From: Pseudomonadota bacterium
GTDB taxonomy: Bacteria > Pseudomonadota > Gammaproteobacteria > Xanthomonadales > Xanthomonadaceae
DNA length: 19,011 nucleotides
Assembly (NCBI GenBank): GCA_023388955.1
Contig: JAEWFH010000014.1
Span: 1-19,011, forward strand
Direction: 5' to 3'
Shown here: positions 7,414 through 13,995 of the stretch, one piece after another
Numbering within the stretch: position 1 is the stretch's first letter
How the letters are laid out: every line of letters starts with the position of its first letter
Notes under the pieces: model-generated
The model's input: only the letters and a program-made list of their open reading frames with translations
Database searches by the model: none
What the model was told of the DNA's origin: nothing
Made by a program: the position numbers and the translations under genes

Positions 7414-7443
7414 TCGGCAGCCGTGCCCCCGGGCGGGCATAAT
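7414..7443 (+). promoter_or_regulatory. Putative sigma-70-type promoter for parAB
   Basis: CATAAT (7438-7443, five of six matches to TATAAT) stands out in a GC-rich 127-bp gap. TCGGCA (7414-7419, four of six matches to TTGACA) lies 18 bases upstream. Transcription would start near 7450, giving a leader of about 74 bases. This suggests parAB has its own promoter besides any read-through from rsmG. Confidence 0.45.
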
Positions 7444-7523
7444 CCCGGGTCCGGCCCGTGCCCCGCGCGCGCCGCCTGCACCACCTTCTTCCCAGCAGCA
7501 CCCATCCCGAGGGGACGCGCCGA

Positions 7524-8342
7524 ATGGCCCGCATCATCGCCGTCGCCAACCAGAAAGGCGGGGTCGGCAAGACCACCACCGCGGTCAACCTGGCCGCCGC
7601 GCTGGCACGCATGCCGCGCCGGGTGCTGCTGGTCGACATGGACCCGCAGGGCAACGCCACGATGGGCAGCGGCGTCGACAAGCGCGAGCTGGACGCCTCG
7701 GTCTGCGAGGTCCTGCTCGGGGAGGCCGACGCGGGCGAGGCCATCGTGCGCACCGCCGAGGACTTCGACCTGCTGCCGGGCAACATCGACCTGACCGCGG
7801 CCGAGATCCGGCTGATGGGCACCGAGGGCCGCGAGCGCCAGCTGGCCCGCGCACTCGAGCCGGCCGCCGGTGACTATGACTTCGTGATCATCGACTGCCC
7901 GCCGGCGCTGTCGCTGCTGACCCTCAACGCGCTGACCGCCGCGGACTCGGTGATCGTGCCGATGCAGTGCGAGTACTACGCGCTGGAGGGCATCAGCGCC
8001 CTGGTGGATACCATCGAGGCGATCCGCGGCTCGCTCAACCCCCGGCTTGAGATCGAGGGCGTGCTGCGCACGATGTTCGACGTGCGCAACAACCTCGCCA
8101 ACGCCGTGTCCGCCGAGCTGACCAACCACTTCGGCGACCAGGTGTTCCGCACCATCGTCCCACGCAACGTGCGCCTGGCCGAGGCGCCCAGCCACGGCCA
8201 GAGCATCGTCGGCTACGACAAGTCCAGCCGCGGCGGGATCGCCTATCTTGGGCTGGCCGGCGAGTTGCTGCGCCGCCAGCGCGAACGCGCGCGCCAGGCC
8301 GGCACCCCCACCCCGCAACCTGATCCGGAGACCGCCGCATGA
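7524..8342 (+). CDS. parA: Chromosome partitioning ATPase ParA (Soj)
   Basis: A 272-residue deviant-Walker P-loop ATPase that binds the nucleoid in its ATP form and is stimulated by ParB-parS complexes to move replicated origins apart. Motifs: 'NQKGGVGKTTTAVNL' (9-23) with the signature lysine K11 and Walker lysine K16, 'LLVDMDPQGNAT' (35-46) and Walker B 'DFVIIDCPPAL' (119-129). Later landmarks are 'YYALEGISAL' (151-160) and 'VPRNVRLAEAPS' (212-223). There is no N-terminal DNA-binding extension, so it is the short chromosomal (type Ib-like/Soj) form. A ribosome site GAGGGG lies 9 bases before the ATG at 7524. The C-terminus is a Pro/Thr-rich tail, and the stop overlaps the parB ATG. Confidence 0.97.
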   Translation: MARIIAVANQKGGVGKTTTAVNLAAALARMPRRVLLVDMDPQGNATMGSGVDKRELDASVCEVLLGEADAGEAIVRTAEDFDLLPGNIDLTAAEIRLMGTEGRERQLARALEPAAGDYDFVIIDCPPALSLLTLNALTAADSVIVPMQCEYYALEGISALVDTIEAIRGSLNPRLEIEGVLRTMFDVRNNLANAVSAELTNHFGDQVFRTIVPRNVRLAEAPSHGQSIVGYDKSSRGGIAYLGLAGELLRRQRERARQAGTPTPQPDPETAA

Positions 8343-9313
8343 GCGCCGAGCCGCCCAAGTCGCCCGCAGCCAAGGCCAGCAAGGCCCCGGCAAGCAAGGC
8401 CGCGGCGAAGAAGCGCGGGCTCGGGCGCGGGCTGGAAGCACTGCTGGGCCCGAAGGCAGCGGCCCAGGCCCCGACGCTGGAGTCCGCCGCCGAAGGCGAC
8501 CGCCTGCGTGCGCTGCCGGTCGACGCCCTGGTCCCGGGGCGCTACCAGCCGCGCCAGCACTGGGACGAGGACAAGCTGGCCGAGCTGGCCGAGTCGATCC
8601 GCGCCCAGGGCGTGATCCAGCCGATCGTGGTCCGCGAGATCGACGGGCCGGACGGGCGCGGAAGCAAGGTGTTCGAGATCATCGCCGGCGAACGCCGCTG
8701 GCGCGCCAGCCGCAAGGCCGGCCTGGCCGAGGTGCCGGTGGTGGTGCGCGAGGTCGACGACCGGACCATGGTCGCGATGGCGCTGATCGAGAACATCCAG
8801 CGCGAGGACCTCAACCCGCTGGAGGAGGCCCAGGCCCTGCAGCGGCTGATCGACGAGTTCGACCTGACCCATGCCCAGGCCGCCGACGCCGTCGGGCGCT
8901 CGCGCGCCTCGGTCTCCAACCTGCTGCGCCTGCTCGAGCTGCCGCCGGCGATCCGCAGCCTGGTCGAAGAGCGCCGGCTGGAGATGGGCCACGCCCGCGC
9001 CCTGTTGACCCTGGCCCCGGAACTGGCGGTGAAGCTGGCCAACGAGGCCGCCGAACACGGCTGGTCGGTGCGCGAGGTCGAGCACCGCGCCCAGCAGTTC
9101 GCCATGGGCCGGGTGCCCGAACGCAAGCGCGCCCGCACCGCGCATCCGCGGCCCCAGGCCGACATCGCCAGCCTGGAGCGCGAACTGTCGGAGACCCTCA
9201 GCACCCGCGTGAACGTACTGCACGGGCGCGGTGGCAAGGGCCGGCTGGTGATCCACTACAGCGACCTGGATTCGCTGGAAGGCGTGCTGGGGCGGCTGCG
9301 CAAGCCCGGCTGA
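8339..9313 (+). CDS. parB: Chromosome partitioning protein ParB (Spo0J)
   Basis: A 324-residue CTPase clamp and parS-binding protein. The N-terminus is Ala/Lys/Pro-rich, with 'KKRGLGRGLEALLG' (24-37), the usual ParA-stimulating segment. The ParB/Srx domain has 'YQPRQHWDEDKL' (69-80), the CTP-binding 'AGERRWRAS' (116-124) and 'IENIQREDLNPLEEA' (150-164). A helix-turn-helix follows ('THAQAADAVGRSRASVSNLL', 177-196), and the C-terminal dimerisation part begins near 272 and ends in 'YSDLDSLEGVLGRL' (307-320). It overlaps parA by four bases. Downstream, 82 bp separate it from the DUF885 gene without a clear terminator. Confidence 0.97.
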   Translation: MSAEPPKSPAAKASKAPASKAAAKKRGLGRGLEALLGPKAAAQAPTLESAAEGDRLRALPVDALVPGRYQPRQHWDEDKLAELAESIRAQGVIQPIVVREIDGPDGRGSKVFEIIAGERRWRASRKAGLAEVPVVVREVDDRTMVAMALIENIQREDLNPLEEAQALQRLIDEFDLTHAQAADAVGRSRASVSNLLRLLELPPAIRSLVEERRLEMGHARALLTLAPELAVKLANEAAEHGWSVREVEHRAQQFAMGRVPERKRARTAHPRPQADIASLERELSETLSTRVNVLHGRGGKGRLVIHYSDLDSLEGVLGRLRKPG

Positions 9314-9395
9314 GCCTCCGGCCGGCACTTCCGGCACAACCACTGTCGCGCAGCGGGTGCCACCATTGGGCGGACATGCCGTCGTGGAGCACGCC

Positions 9396-11213
9396 GTGAA
9401 CCCCAAGCCGTTGATCGCCCCCCTCGTCCTGGCCATCAGCCTCGCGCTGGGCGCACCGTCGCTGGCCGAGGCCCGGACCCAGGCAAGCCCCGCCTGCGCC
9501 TGCGACACGGCCACCGCCGGCGAAGCAGCGGAGTCGGAGGCGGACCGTCGCTTCACCCGGATCCACGAGGAAGAGTGGGCCTGGCGCCAGGCGCAATACG
9601 GCCGTGGCGAGGAAGCCGAAGGGGCCGGCAACGCCGCCCGCATGTATTCGGTCGACCCGGCCAGCCAGCAGGCCCGGCTGGAGAAGTGGGAGCAGGTGCT
9701 GGCCGCACTGGACGGCCTCGACGAGGAGCAGCTGTCCCCGGCCAACCGGATCCATCTGGCGGTGTACCGCCCGCAGATCGAGAACCTGGCGGCCGACATC
9801 CGCCTGCGCGGCTACGAGATGCCGTTCAACTCCGACTCCTCGTTCTGGTCGAACCTGGCCTTCATGGCCCGGGGACGGATGGAGGACGCCGGGGACTACC
9901 GCGACTACATCGGCCGGCTCAACGACGTGCCGCGCCACTTCGACCAGCAGATCGCCAACATGCGCGCCGGCCTGGCCCGTGGCTTCAGCGTGCCGCGGGC
10001 GGTACTGGACGGGCGCGAGGTCTCGATCCAGATGGTCGCCGAACTGGAAGACCCGGAGCAGTCGCCGCTGTACGAGCCCTTCGAGCGCATGCCGGCGGGC
10101 ATCCCGGCCGCCGAGCAGGAGCAGCTGCGCCAGGCCGCCCGCGAGGCGATTGCCGAACGCGTGGTCCCGGCCCACCAGCAGCTGCTCACCTTCTTCAACG
10201 ACGAGTACGTCCCGCAGGCGCGCACCACGCTGGGGGCGACCGAAATGCCCGGCGGCGAGGCGTACTACGCCCAGCAGATCCGCGAGTACACCACGCTGGA
10301 CCTGAGCGCCGACGAGATCCACCGCATCGGCCTGGACGAGGTCGCGCGCATCCGTGCGGAAATGGACGAGGTGATCGACGAGGTCGGCTTCGAGGGCAGC
10401 TTCGCCGAGTTCATCCACTTCCTGCGCACCGACCCGCAGTTCTACGTCGACACCCCGCAGGAGCTGCTCAACCACGCCGCCTGGATCGCCAAGCGCATCG
10501 ACGCGGTCATCGGCGACTACATCGGCACCCTGCCGCGCGCACGCTTCACCATCGTGCCGGTGCCGCCGGAGATCGCGCCGTTCTGGACCGCCGGCCGCGG
10601 CGGCAGCAACACCTACTGGCTCAACACCTACGACCTGCCCTCGCGCCCGCTGTACAACCTGCCGGCCCTGACCCTGCACGAGGCCGCGCCCGGCCACGCC
10701 CTGCAGGGCGCCCTGGCCGCCGAGCAGGACGTGCTGCCCGACTTCCGCCGCCACACCTACATCTCGGCCTATGGCGAGGGCTGGGGGCTGTACGTGGAGA
10801 AGCTGGGCGAGGAGATGGGCATCTACGAAACCCCCTACCAGCACTTCGGCCGGCTGACCTACGAGATGTGGCGCGCCGCCCGGCTGGTGATCGACACCGG
10901 CGTGCATGCCAAGGGCTGGACCCGCGACCAGGCCCTGGCCTACCTGCGCGACAACACCGCGCTGAGCGAGCACGAGGTCACCACCGAAGTCGACCGCTAC
11001 ATCTCCTGGCCGGCCCAGGCCCTGAGCTACAAACTCGGCGAGCTGGCGATCGTCCGCCTGCGCGGCGAGGCCGAGCAGGCCCTGGGCGCGGATTTCGACA
11101 TCAAGGCCTTCCACGACATGGTGCTGGCGATGGGCTCGGTGCCCCTGCCCGTCCTGGAGGAGCAGGTCCGCGCCTGGATCACCGACCAGAAGGCCACGTC
11201 CGCCGACGCGTAG
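9396..11213 (+). CDS. Secreted DUF885 family protein (putative zinc metallopeptidase)
   Basis: A 605-residue protein with an N-terminal signal peptide: hydrophobic core about 6-20 and likely cleavage after 'SLAEA' near 26. The DUF885 family is recognised by 'LHEAAPGHALQGAL' (427-440), an HE-x-x-PGH zinc-type motif (H428, E429, H434). Further landmarks are 'YGEGWGLYVEKLG' (459-471), 'DTGVHAKGWTRDQA' (500-513) and 'WPAQALSYKLGEL' (538-550). Peptidase activity is inferred from the motif and fold relatives; the substrate is unknown. I chose the GTG at 9396 because it gives a clean signal peptide and has GGAG six bases upstream; in-frame GTGs at 9357 and 9384 are alternatives. Its TAG stop is the first bases of a palindromic repeat element, so the last codons may have been set by an insertion. 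Confidence 0.87.
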   Translation: MNPKPLIAPLVLAISLALGAPSLAEARTQASPACACDTATAGEAAESEADRRFTRIHEEEWAWRQAQYGRGEEAEGAGNAARMYSVDPASQQARLEKWEQVLAALDGLDEEQLSPANRIHLAVYRPQIENLAADIRLRGYEMPFNSDSSFWSNLAFMARGRMEDAGDYRDYIGRLNDVPRHFDQQIANMRAGLARGFSVPRAVLDGREVSIQMVAELEDPEQSPLYEPFERMPAGIPAAEQEQLRQAAREAIAERVVPAHQQLLTFFNDEYVPQARTTLGATEMPGGEAYYAQQIREYTTLDLSADEIHRIGLDEVARIRAEMDEVIDEVGFEGSFAEFIHFLRTDPQFYVDTPQELLNHAAWIAKRIDAVIGDYIGTLPRARFTIVPVPPEIAPFWTAGRGGSNTYWLNTYDLPSRPLYNLPALTLHEAAPGHALQGALAAEQDVLPDFRRHTYISAYGEGWGLYVEKLGEEMGIYETPYQHFGRLTYEMWRAARLVIDTGVHAKGWTRDQALAYLRDNTALSEHEVTTEVDRYISWPAQALSYKLGELAIVRLRGEAEQALGADFDIKAFHDMVLAMGSVPLPVLEEQVRAWITDQKATSADA

Positions 11214-11358
11214 GGCGCAATAGGCGGAACGCCGTATTACGCCGGGACGTGTTGCGCCCGGACGTGTCGCGCGGGATGGCGAACCGTTGCCGTGGCGGCC
11301 TGCCGGGTGGCGGGCATCCGGCGCAATACGCCGCCGGGGGGCGGCTATTGCGCCCTAC
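11210..11358. repeat. REP/BIME-like palindromic element (149 bp)
   Basis: A perfect 14-bp inverted repeat, GTAGGGCGCAATAG at 11210-11223 and its reverse complement at 11345-11358, bounds the element. Each end is itself a hairpin. The left one is imperfect (GGCG.AATA at 11214-11222 against TATT.CGCC at 11235-11243). The right one is strong (GGCGCAATA and GCCGCC at 11320-11335 against GGCGGC and TATTGCGCC at 11340-11354, loop GGGG). Two inward-facing palindromes with a spacer resemble bacterial interspersed mosaic elements or a small non-autonomous MITE mobilised by a REP-associated transposase. The TAG stop of the upstream gene lies in the left arm. Only one copy is seen in the window. Confidence 0.8.
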
Positions 11359-11377
11359 ATGACGACGGGTGCATAAT
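11348..11377 (+). promoter_or_regulatory. Putative promoter for rpmB-rpmG, -35 inside the repeat element
   Basis: CATAAT (11372-11377) is a good -10 box. TTGCGC (11348-11353; TTG conserved, three of six matches) lies 18 bases upstream, inside the right arm of the palindromic element. Transcription would begin near 11384 and leave a leader of about 148 bases before rpmB. Confidence 0.42.
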
Positions 11378-11383
11378 GCCCGG

Positions 11384-11531
11384 CTCGCTGCGTCCGGAAG
11401 CGCGATTCCGGCCGTCCAGCACCGCCCCGTGCGGACGTGTTCCCGTATCGCGCGCCAGTCACTCCCGTGGCCTGGCGGGGCCGCCGCTTCCCTGGCCAAG
11501 GGGAGCCCAACCGAAATCTACGAGGTGCGTA
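11384..11531 (+). promoter_or_regulatory. Structured 5' leader of rpmB-rpmG (possible)
   Basis: Between the predicted start and the rpmB ATG there is no gene. Short perfect inverted repeats are visible: CCGGAA/TTCCGG (11394-11399 with 11406-11411), GCAC/GTGC just after it, and GGCGG/CCGCC around 11475. The leader ends in the ribosome site GAGGTG (11522-11527). Long leaders of ribosomal protein operons sometimes mediate autogenous control, but I recognise no known leader motif here. Confidence 0.25.
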
Positions 11532-11768
11532 ATGGCCCGTGTATGCCAAGTCACCGGCAAGCGTACGACGACCGGCAACAACGTCTCGCATGCCATGAAC
11601 AAGACCCGCCGCCGCTTCATGCCGAACCTGCACGAGCGCCGGTTCTGGGTCGCCAGCGAGAACCGCTGGGTGAAGCTGCGTGTTTCCACTGCCGCCCTGC
11701 GCACCATCGACAAGAACGGCATCGACGCCGTCCTCGCCGACCTCCGCGCCCGCGGCGAAAAGATCTGA
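11532..11768 (+). CDS. rpmB: 50S ribosomal protein L28
   Basis: A 78-residue basic protein, the standard length for gammaproteobacterial L28. It begins 'MARVCQVTGKRTTTGNN' and contains 'SHAMNKTRRRFMPNLHERRF' (19-38), 'RWVKLRVSTAALRTIDK' and 'GIDAVL', all conserved L28 features. Only one cysteine (C5) is present, so this is the form without a zinc ribbon. GAGGTG precedes the ATG by 4 bases. It is cotranscribed with rpmG, which starts 13 bp after its stop. Confidence 0.98.
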   Translation: MARVCQVTGKRTTTGNNVSHAMNKTRRRFMPNLHERRFWVASENRWVKLRVSTAALRTIDKNGIDAVLADLRARGEKI

Positions 11769-11781
11769 GGAGGACTGAACC

Positions 11782-11946
11782 ATGGCTTCCAAGCGCGACA
11801 AGATCCGCCTGATCTCCTCGGCCGGAACCGGTCATTTCTACACGACCGACAAGAACAAGAAGAACACGCCGGCCAAGATGGAGATCAAGAAGTACGATCC
11901 CGTCGTCCGCAAGCACGTGATCTACAAGGAAGGCAAGATCAAGTGA
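11782..11946 (+). CDS. rpmG: 50S ribosomal protein L33
   Basis: A 54-residue protein read directly from the sequence: 'MASKRDKIRLISSAGTGHFY' (1-20), then 'TTDKNKKNTPAKMEIKKYDP' (21-40) and 'VVRKHVIYKEGKIK' (41-54). This matches L33 throughout. There are no cysteines, so it is the zinc-independent (C-minus) type, as in E. coli. A strong Shine-Dalgarno GAGGAGG lies about 8 bases before the ATG. The order rpmB-rpmG is the common bacterial arrangement, and a strong terminator follows within 30 bases. Confidence 0.97.
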   Translation: MASKRDKIRLISSAGTGHFYTTDKNKKNTPAKMEIKKYDPVVRKHVIYKEGKIK

Positions 11947-11974
11947 TGCACCGGTGATCCTGCTTCCGCAGGTG

Positions 11975-12008
11975 ACAGAAAAGCCCGCCATCCGGCGGGC
12001 TTTTCTGT
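11975..12008. terminator. Rho-independent terminator after rpmG, also usable from the other strand
   Basis: A 15-bp perfect stem pairs ACAGAAAAGCCCGCC (11975-11989) with its complement at 11994-12008, with a 4-base loop (ATCC). AAAA and TTTT flank the GC core within the stem. Its symmetry lets it serve the leftward subtilase gene as well as rpmBG. Confidence 0.92.
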
Positions 12009-12012
12009 TTCA

Positions 12013-12039
12013 GGACCCCGGCCTGCCTGGCCGGGGTCC
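12013..12039. repeat. GC-rich 11-bp perfect hairpin next to the terminator
   Basis: GGACCCCGGCC (12013-12023) pairs with GGCCGGGGTCC (12029-12039) around a TGCCT loop. There is no T tract on either side, so it is not a standard intrinsic terminator. It may protect the 3' end of the leftward subtilase mRNA or act as an auxiliary transcription block between convergent units. Confidence 0.6.
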
Positions 12040-12089
12040 CGGGGTCCCTGGAAGCCGCGTCCCTGCGGCAGTGCCTCGTCTTCCTGGAC

Positions 12090-13949
12090 TCAGTACCGTG
12101 CCTGCAGCGACAGGCGGCTGAACGCCCGCTCGCCCACTACCAGGATGTAGTAGGTCCCCGCCTCCGGACGCGGAATGCGGACGGTTTCGTTGTTGCCCGG
12201 ACGGGCGGAGCCCCGGTCGTGCTCTTCGACCGTCGGTGCCTCGCCGGCACTGACGTACACGCTCACGTTGCCGGTGCCGCCATAGCTCATCACGCTGAGC
12301 ATCTGCTCGCCGGCCGGCACCTCGATGCTGTACAGGGTGCTCGACCCCGCCGCACCCGACAGGCCGGTCAACGCCACACCATTGGTGAGTTCGATGGCAT
12401 CAGGCTCGCCCGGGTCCGGATCCGGATCCGTGTCGCCGTCCAGCGCAGCGGCAAGCGCACCCGGTGCATCCAGCAGGCCCGCGCCCAGCGGCCGGTCGGG
12501 GGTCGCGGGGAACGGGCGGACGTTGTCCACCAGGATGTCCTGGAGCGCCGCCGGGGACAGCGGCTCGCCACCGGCGGCCACCACCGCCGACTGCACCAGC
12601 GCGGCGACGCCGGCAACGTGCGGTGAGGCCATCGAGGTACCGGCCATGCCCATGTAGGTCGGCTGGCCCAGCTCCGGCGAGGTGTCGGAGTCATTGGCCG
12701 CCTGCCACACGTACCCGTTGGGGTTGCCGTCGGCACCGCCGCCACCGCCTGGCCCCGCAAGGTGGATCATCGAGCCGTAGTTGGAGTACGAGGCGCGGCC
12801 CCCGTTGATCCTCGCGGCACCGACGCGGACCACGTTGTCGCAGTTGGCCGGGCTGAAGTTGGACACGTCGCTGTTGGAGTTGCCGGCGGCGACCACCACC
12901 AGGGCACCCAGGCTGCGCGCCAGGGCGAAGGCGTCCTGCTCCGACTGCGCGCATGCCCCGCTGCCACCCAGGCTCAGGTTGATCACTTCCGCCGGGTTCT
13001 CGTTCGCCGGGATCCCGGGCACGTCGCCACCGGCAGCCCACACCACCGCATCCACGATGTCGGAGGTGTACCCGCCGCAGCGGCCCAGCACGCGGACCGG
13101 AAGGACCTGGGCATCGTGGGCGATGCCTGCCATGCCTTCGCCGTTGTTGGTCAGTTCGGCCACCGTGCCGGCCACGTGGGTGCCGTGGAAGGAGCTGGTG
13201 CTGACCTGGCACTGGGTGGCATCGTCGTTCCAGTCACCGTAGTCGTGCGCACCCGGTACCCGATCATCGGTCGCACGTCGCGACACGAAGGCGTCGCTGA
13301 TGAAGTCATAGCCCTCGAGCATGTTCGCGTCCATGTCGGGATGCGGGATGATGCCGGTGTCGAGGACGGCCACCACGGTGCCCTCGCCGGTGGACACGTC
13401 CCAGGCCTCCTCGGCGTGGATGCCACCGGCGGTGTCCTGCAGGTGCCAGTTGTACTGGGCGTAGTACGGGTCGTCCGGCACCAGCGCCGGCTGGACGTCG
13501 GCCTGGATGCGCGCGGCACCGGTGTGCTGCTTCATCCGGTCGATCTCGACCCGCTCCACCGCCGGGTCGGCACGCAGCTCGCGGACCACCGCCTCCAGCT
13601 GCGCGGCATCCAGCCTGCGCGAGAGCTTCACCACGTCCGCGCCGATCGACATCGAACGCAGGTGGCGGGCGGCCGGCGCCGGGGCATTGGCAACGCCATT
13701 GCGGGTCAGGCGCGAGGTGAGCGCACGCCGGGCGGCGGACTCCACCGCCTGCGCCTTGGTGGCAGGCGCAGCGCGCCCGTCACGGTACTTCACGATCAGG
13801 CGGGAGCCGTCATCCTGCCCGGTCGCCAGGGCCTGCATCGGCCGGACTTCCAGCGGGGCCTGTCCGGCGGCGAGCGCGGGTCCCGCGACCGCGGCGGCGA
13901 TCACCGACGCCAGCAGGGATACGCGGAGGTTCCTGGTATTCACGGTCAT
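12090..13949 (-). CDS. Secreted subtilisin-like serine protease (peptidase S8) with C-terminal PPC domain
   Basis: A 619-residue preproprotease. The signal peptide covers about 1-28 ('LLASVIAAAVAGPALAAG'), and a propeptide with an I9-like inhibitor pattern about 48-150 ('RLIVKYRDG' to 'AVERVEID'). The S8 domain runs about 160-500 with the full triad: D197 in 'VVAVLDTGI', H255 in 'FHGTHVAG', S439 in 'GTSMASPHVAG', plus oxyanion N357 in 'VAAGN'. Four cysteines (247, 291, 333, 370) may form disulfides, as in other xanthomonad extracellular proteases. A DPDPDPG linker (508-514) leads to a beta-sandwich PPC domain (about 530-619), usually removed or used in secretion. The ATG at 13949 gives the proper signal peptide and has GGAG upstream; the longer frame runs into the adhesin gene. 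It starts 46 bp after the adhesin stop on the same strand, with no terminator seen between, suggesting cotranscription. Confidence 0.93.
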   Translation of the reverse strand: MTVNTRNLRVSLLASVIAAAVAGPALAAGQAPLEVRPMQALATGQDDGSRLIVKYRDGRAAPATKAQAVESAARRALTSRLTRNGVANAPAPAARHLRSMSIGADVVKLSRRLDAAQLEAVVRELRADPAVERVEIDRMKQHTGAARIQADVQPALVPDDPYYAQYNWHLQDTAGGIHAEEAWDVSTGEGTVVAVLDTGIIPHPDMDANMLEGYDFISDAFVSRRATDDRVPGAHDYGDWNDDATQCQVSTSSFHGTHVAGTVAELTNNGEGMAGIAHDAQVLPVRVLGRCGGYTSDIVDAVVWAAGGDVPGIPANENPAEVINLSLGGSGACAQSEQDAFALARSLGALVVVAAGNSNSDVSNFSPANCDNVVRVGAARINGGRASYSNYGSMIHLAGPGGGGGADGNPNGYVWQAANDSDTSPELGQPTYMGMAGTSMASPHVAGVAALVQSAVVAAGGEPLSPAALQDILVDNVRPFPATPDRPLGAGLLDAPGALAAALDGDTDPDPDPGEPDAIELTNGVALTGLSGAAGSSTLYSIEVPAGEQMLSVMSYGGTGNVSVYVSAGEAPTVEEHDRGSARPGNNETVRIPRPEAGTYYILVVGERAFSRLSLQARY

Positions 13950-13995
13950 GTGTTCTCGTTCTCCGGTTGGAACTGTCATGGGATGGAGGGACGGG

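Noticed and set aside
9314..9395. Terminator between parB and the DUF885 gene
   Set aside because: There is a small GC-rich inverted repeat (CCGGCAC region) but no T tract and no stable stem long enough to call.
9198..11114. Long antisense open frame opposite the DUF885 gene
   Set aside because: The translation is Val/Gln/His/Gly-rich with no family motifs and mirrors the real gene's third-position GC.
11672..11690. TGTTTCCACTG inside rpmB as a possible half parS site
   Set aside because: Only the first half resembles parS, the second half does not form the palindrome, and it encodes conserved L28 residues.
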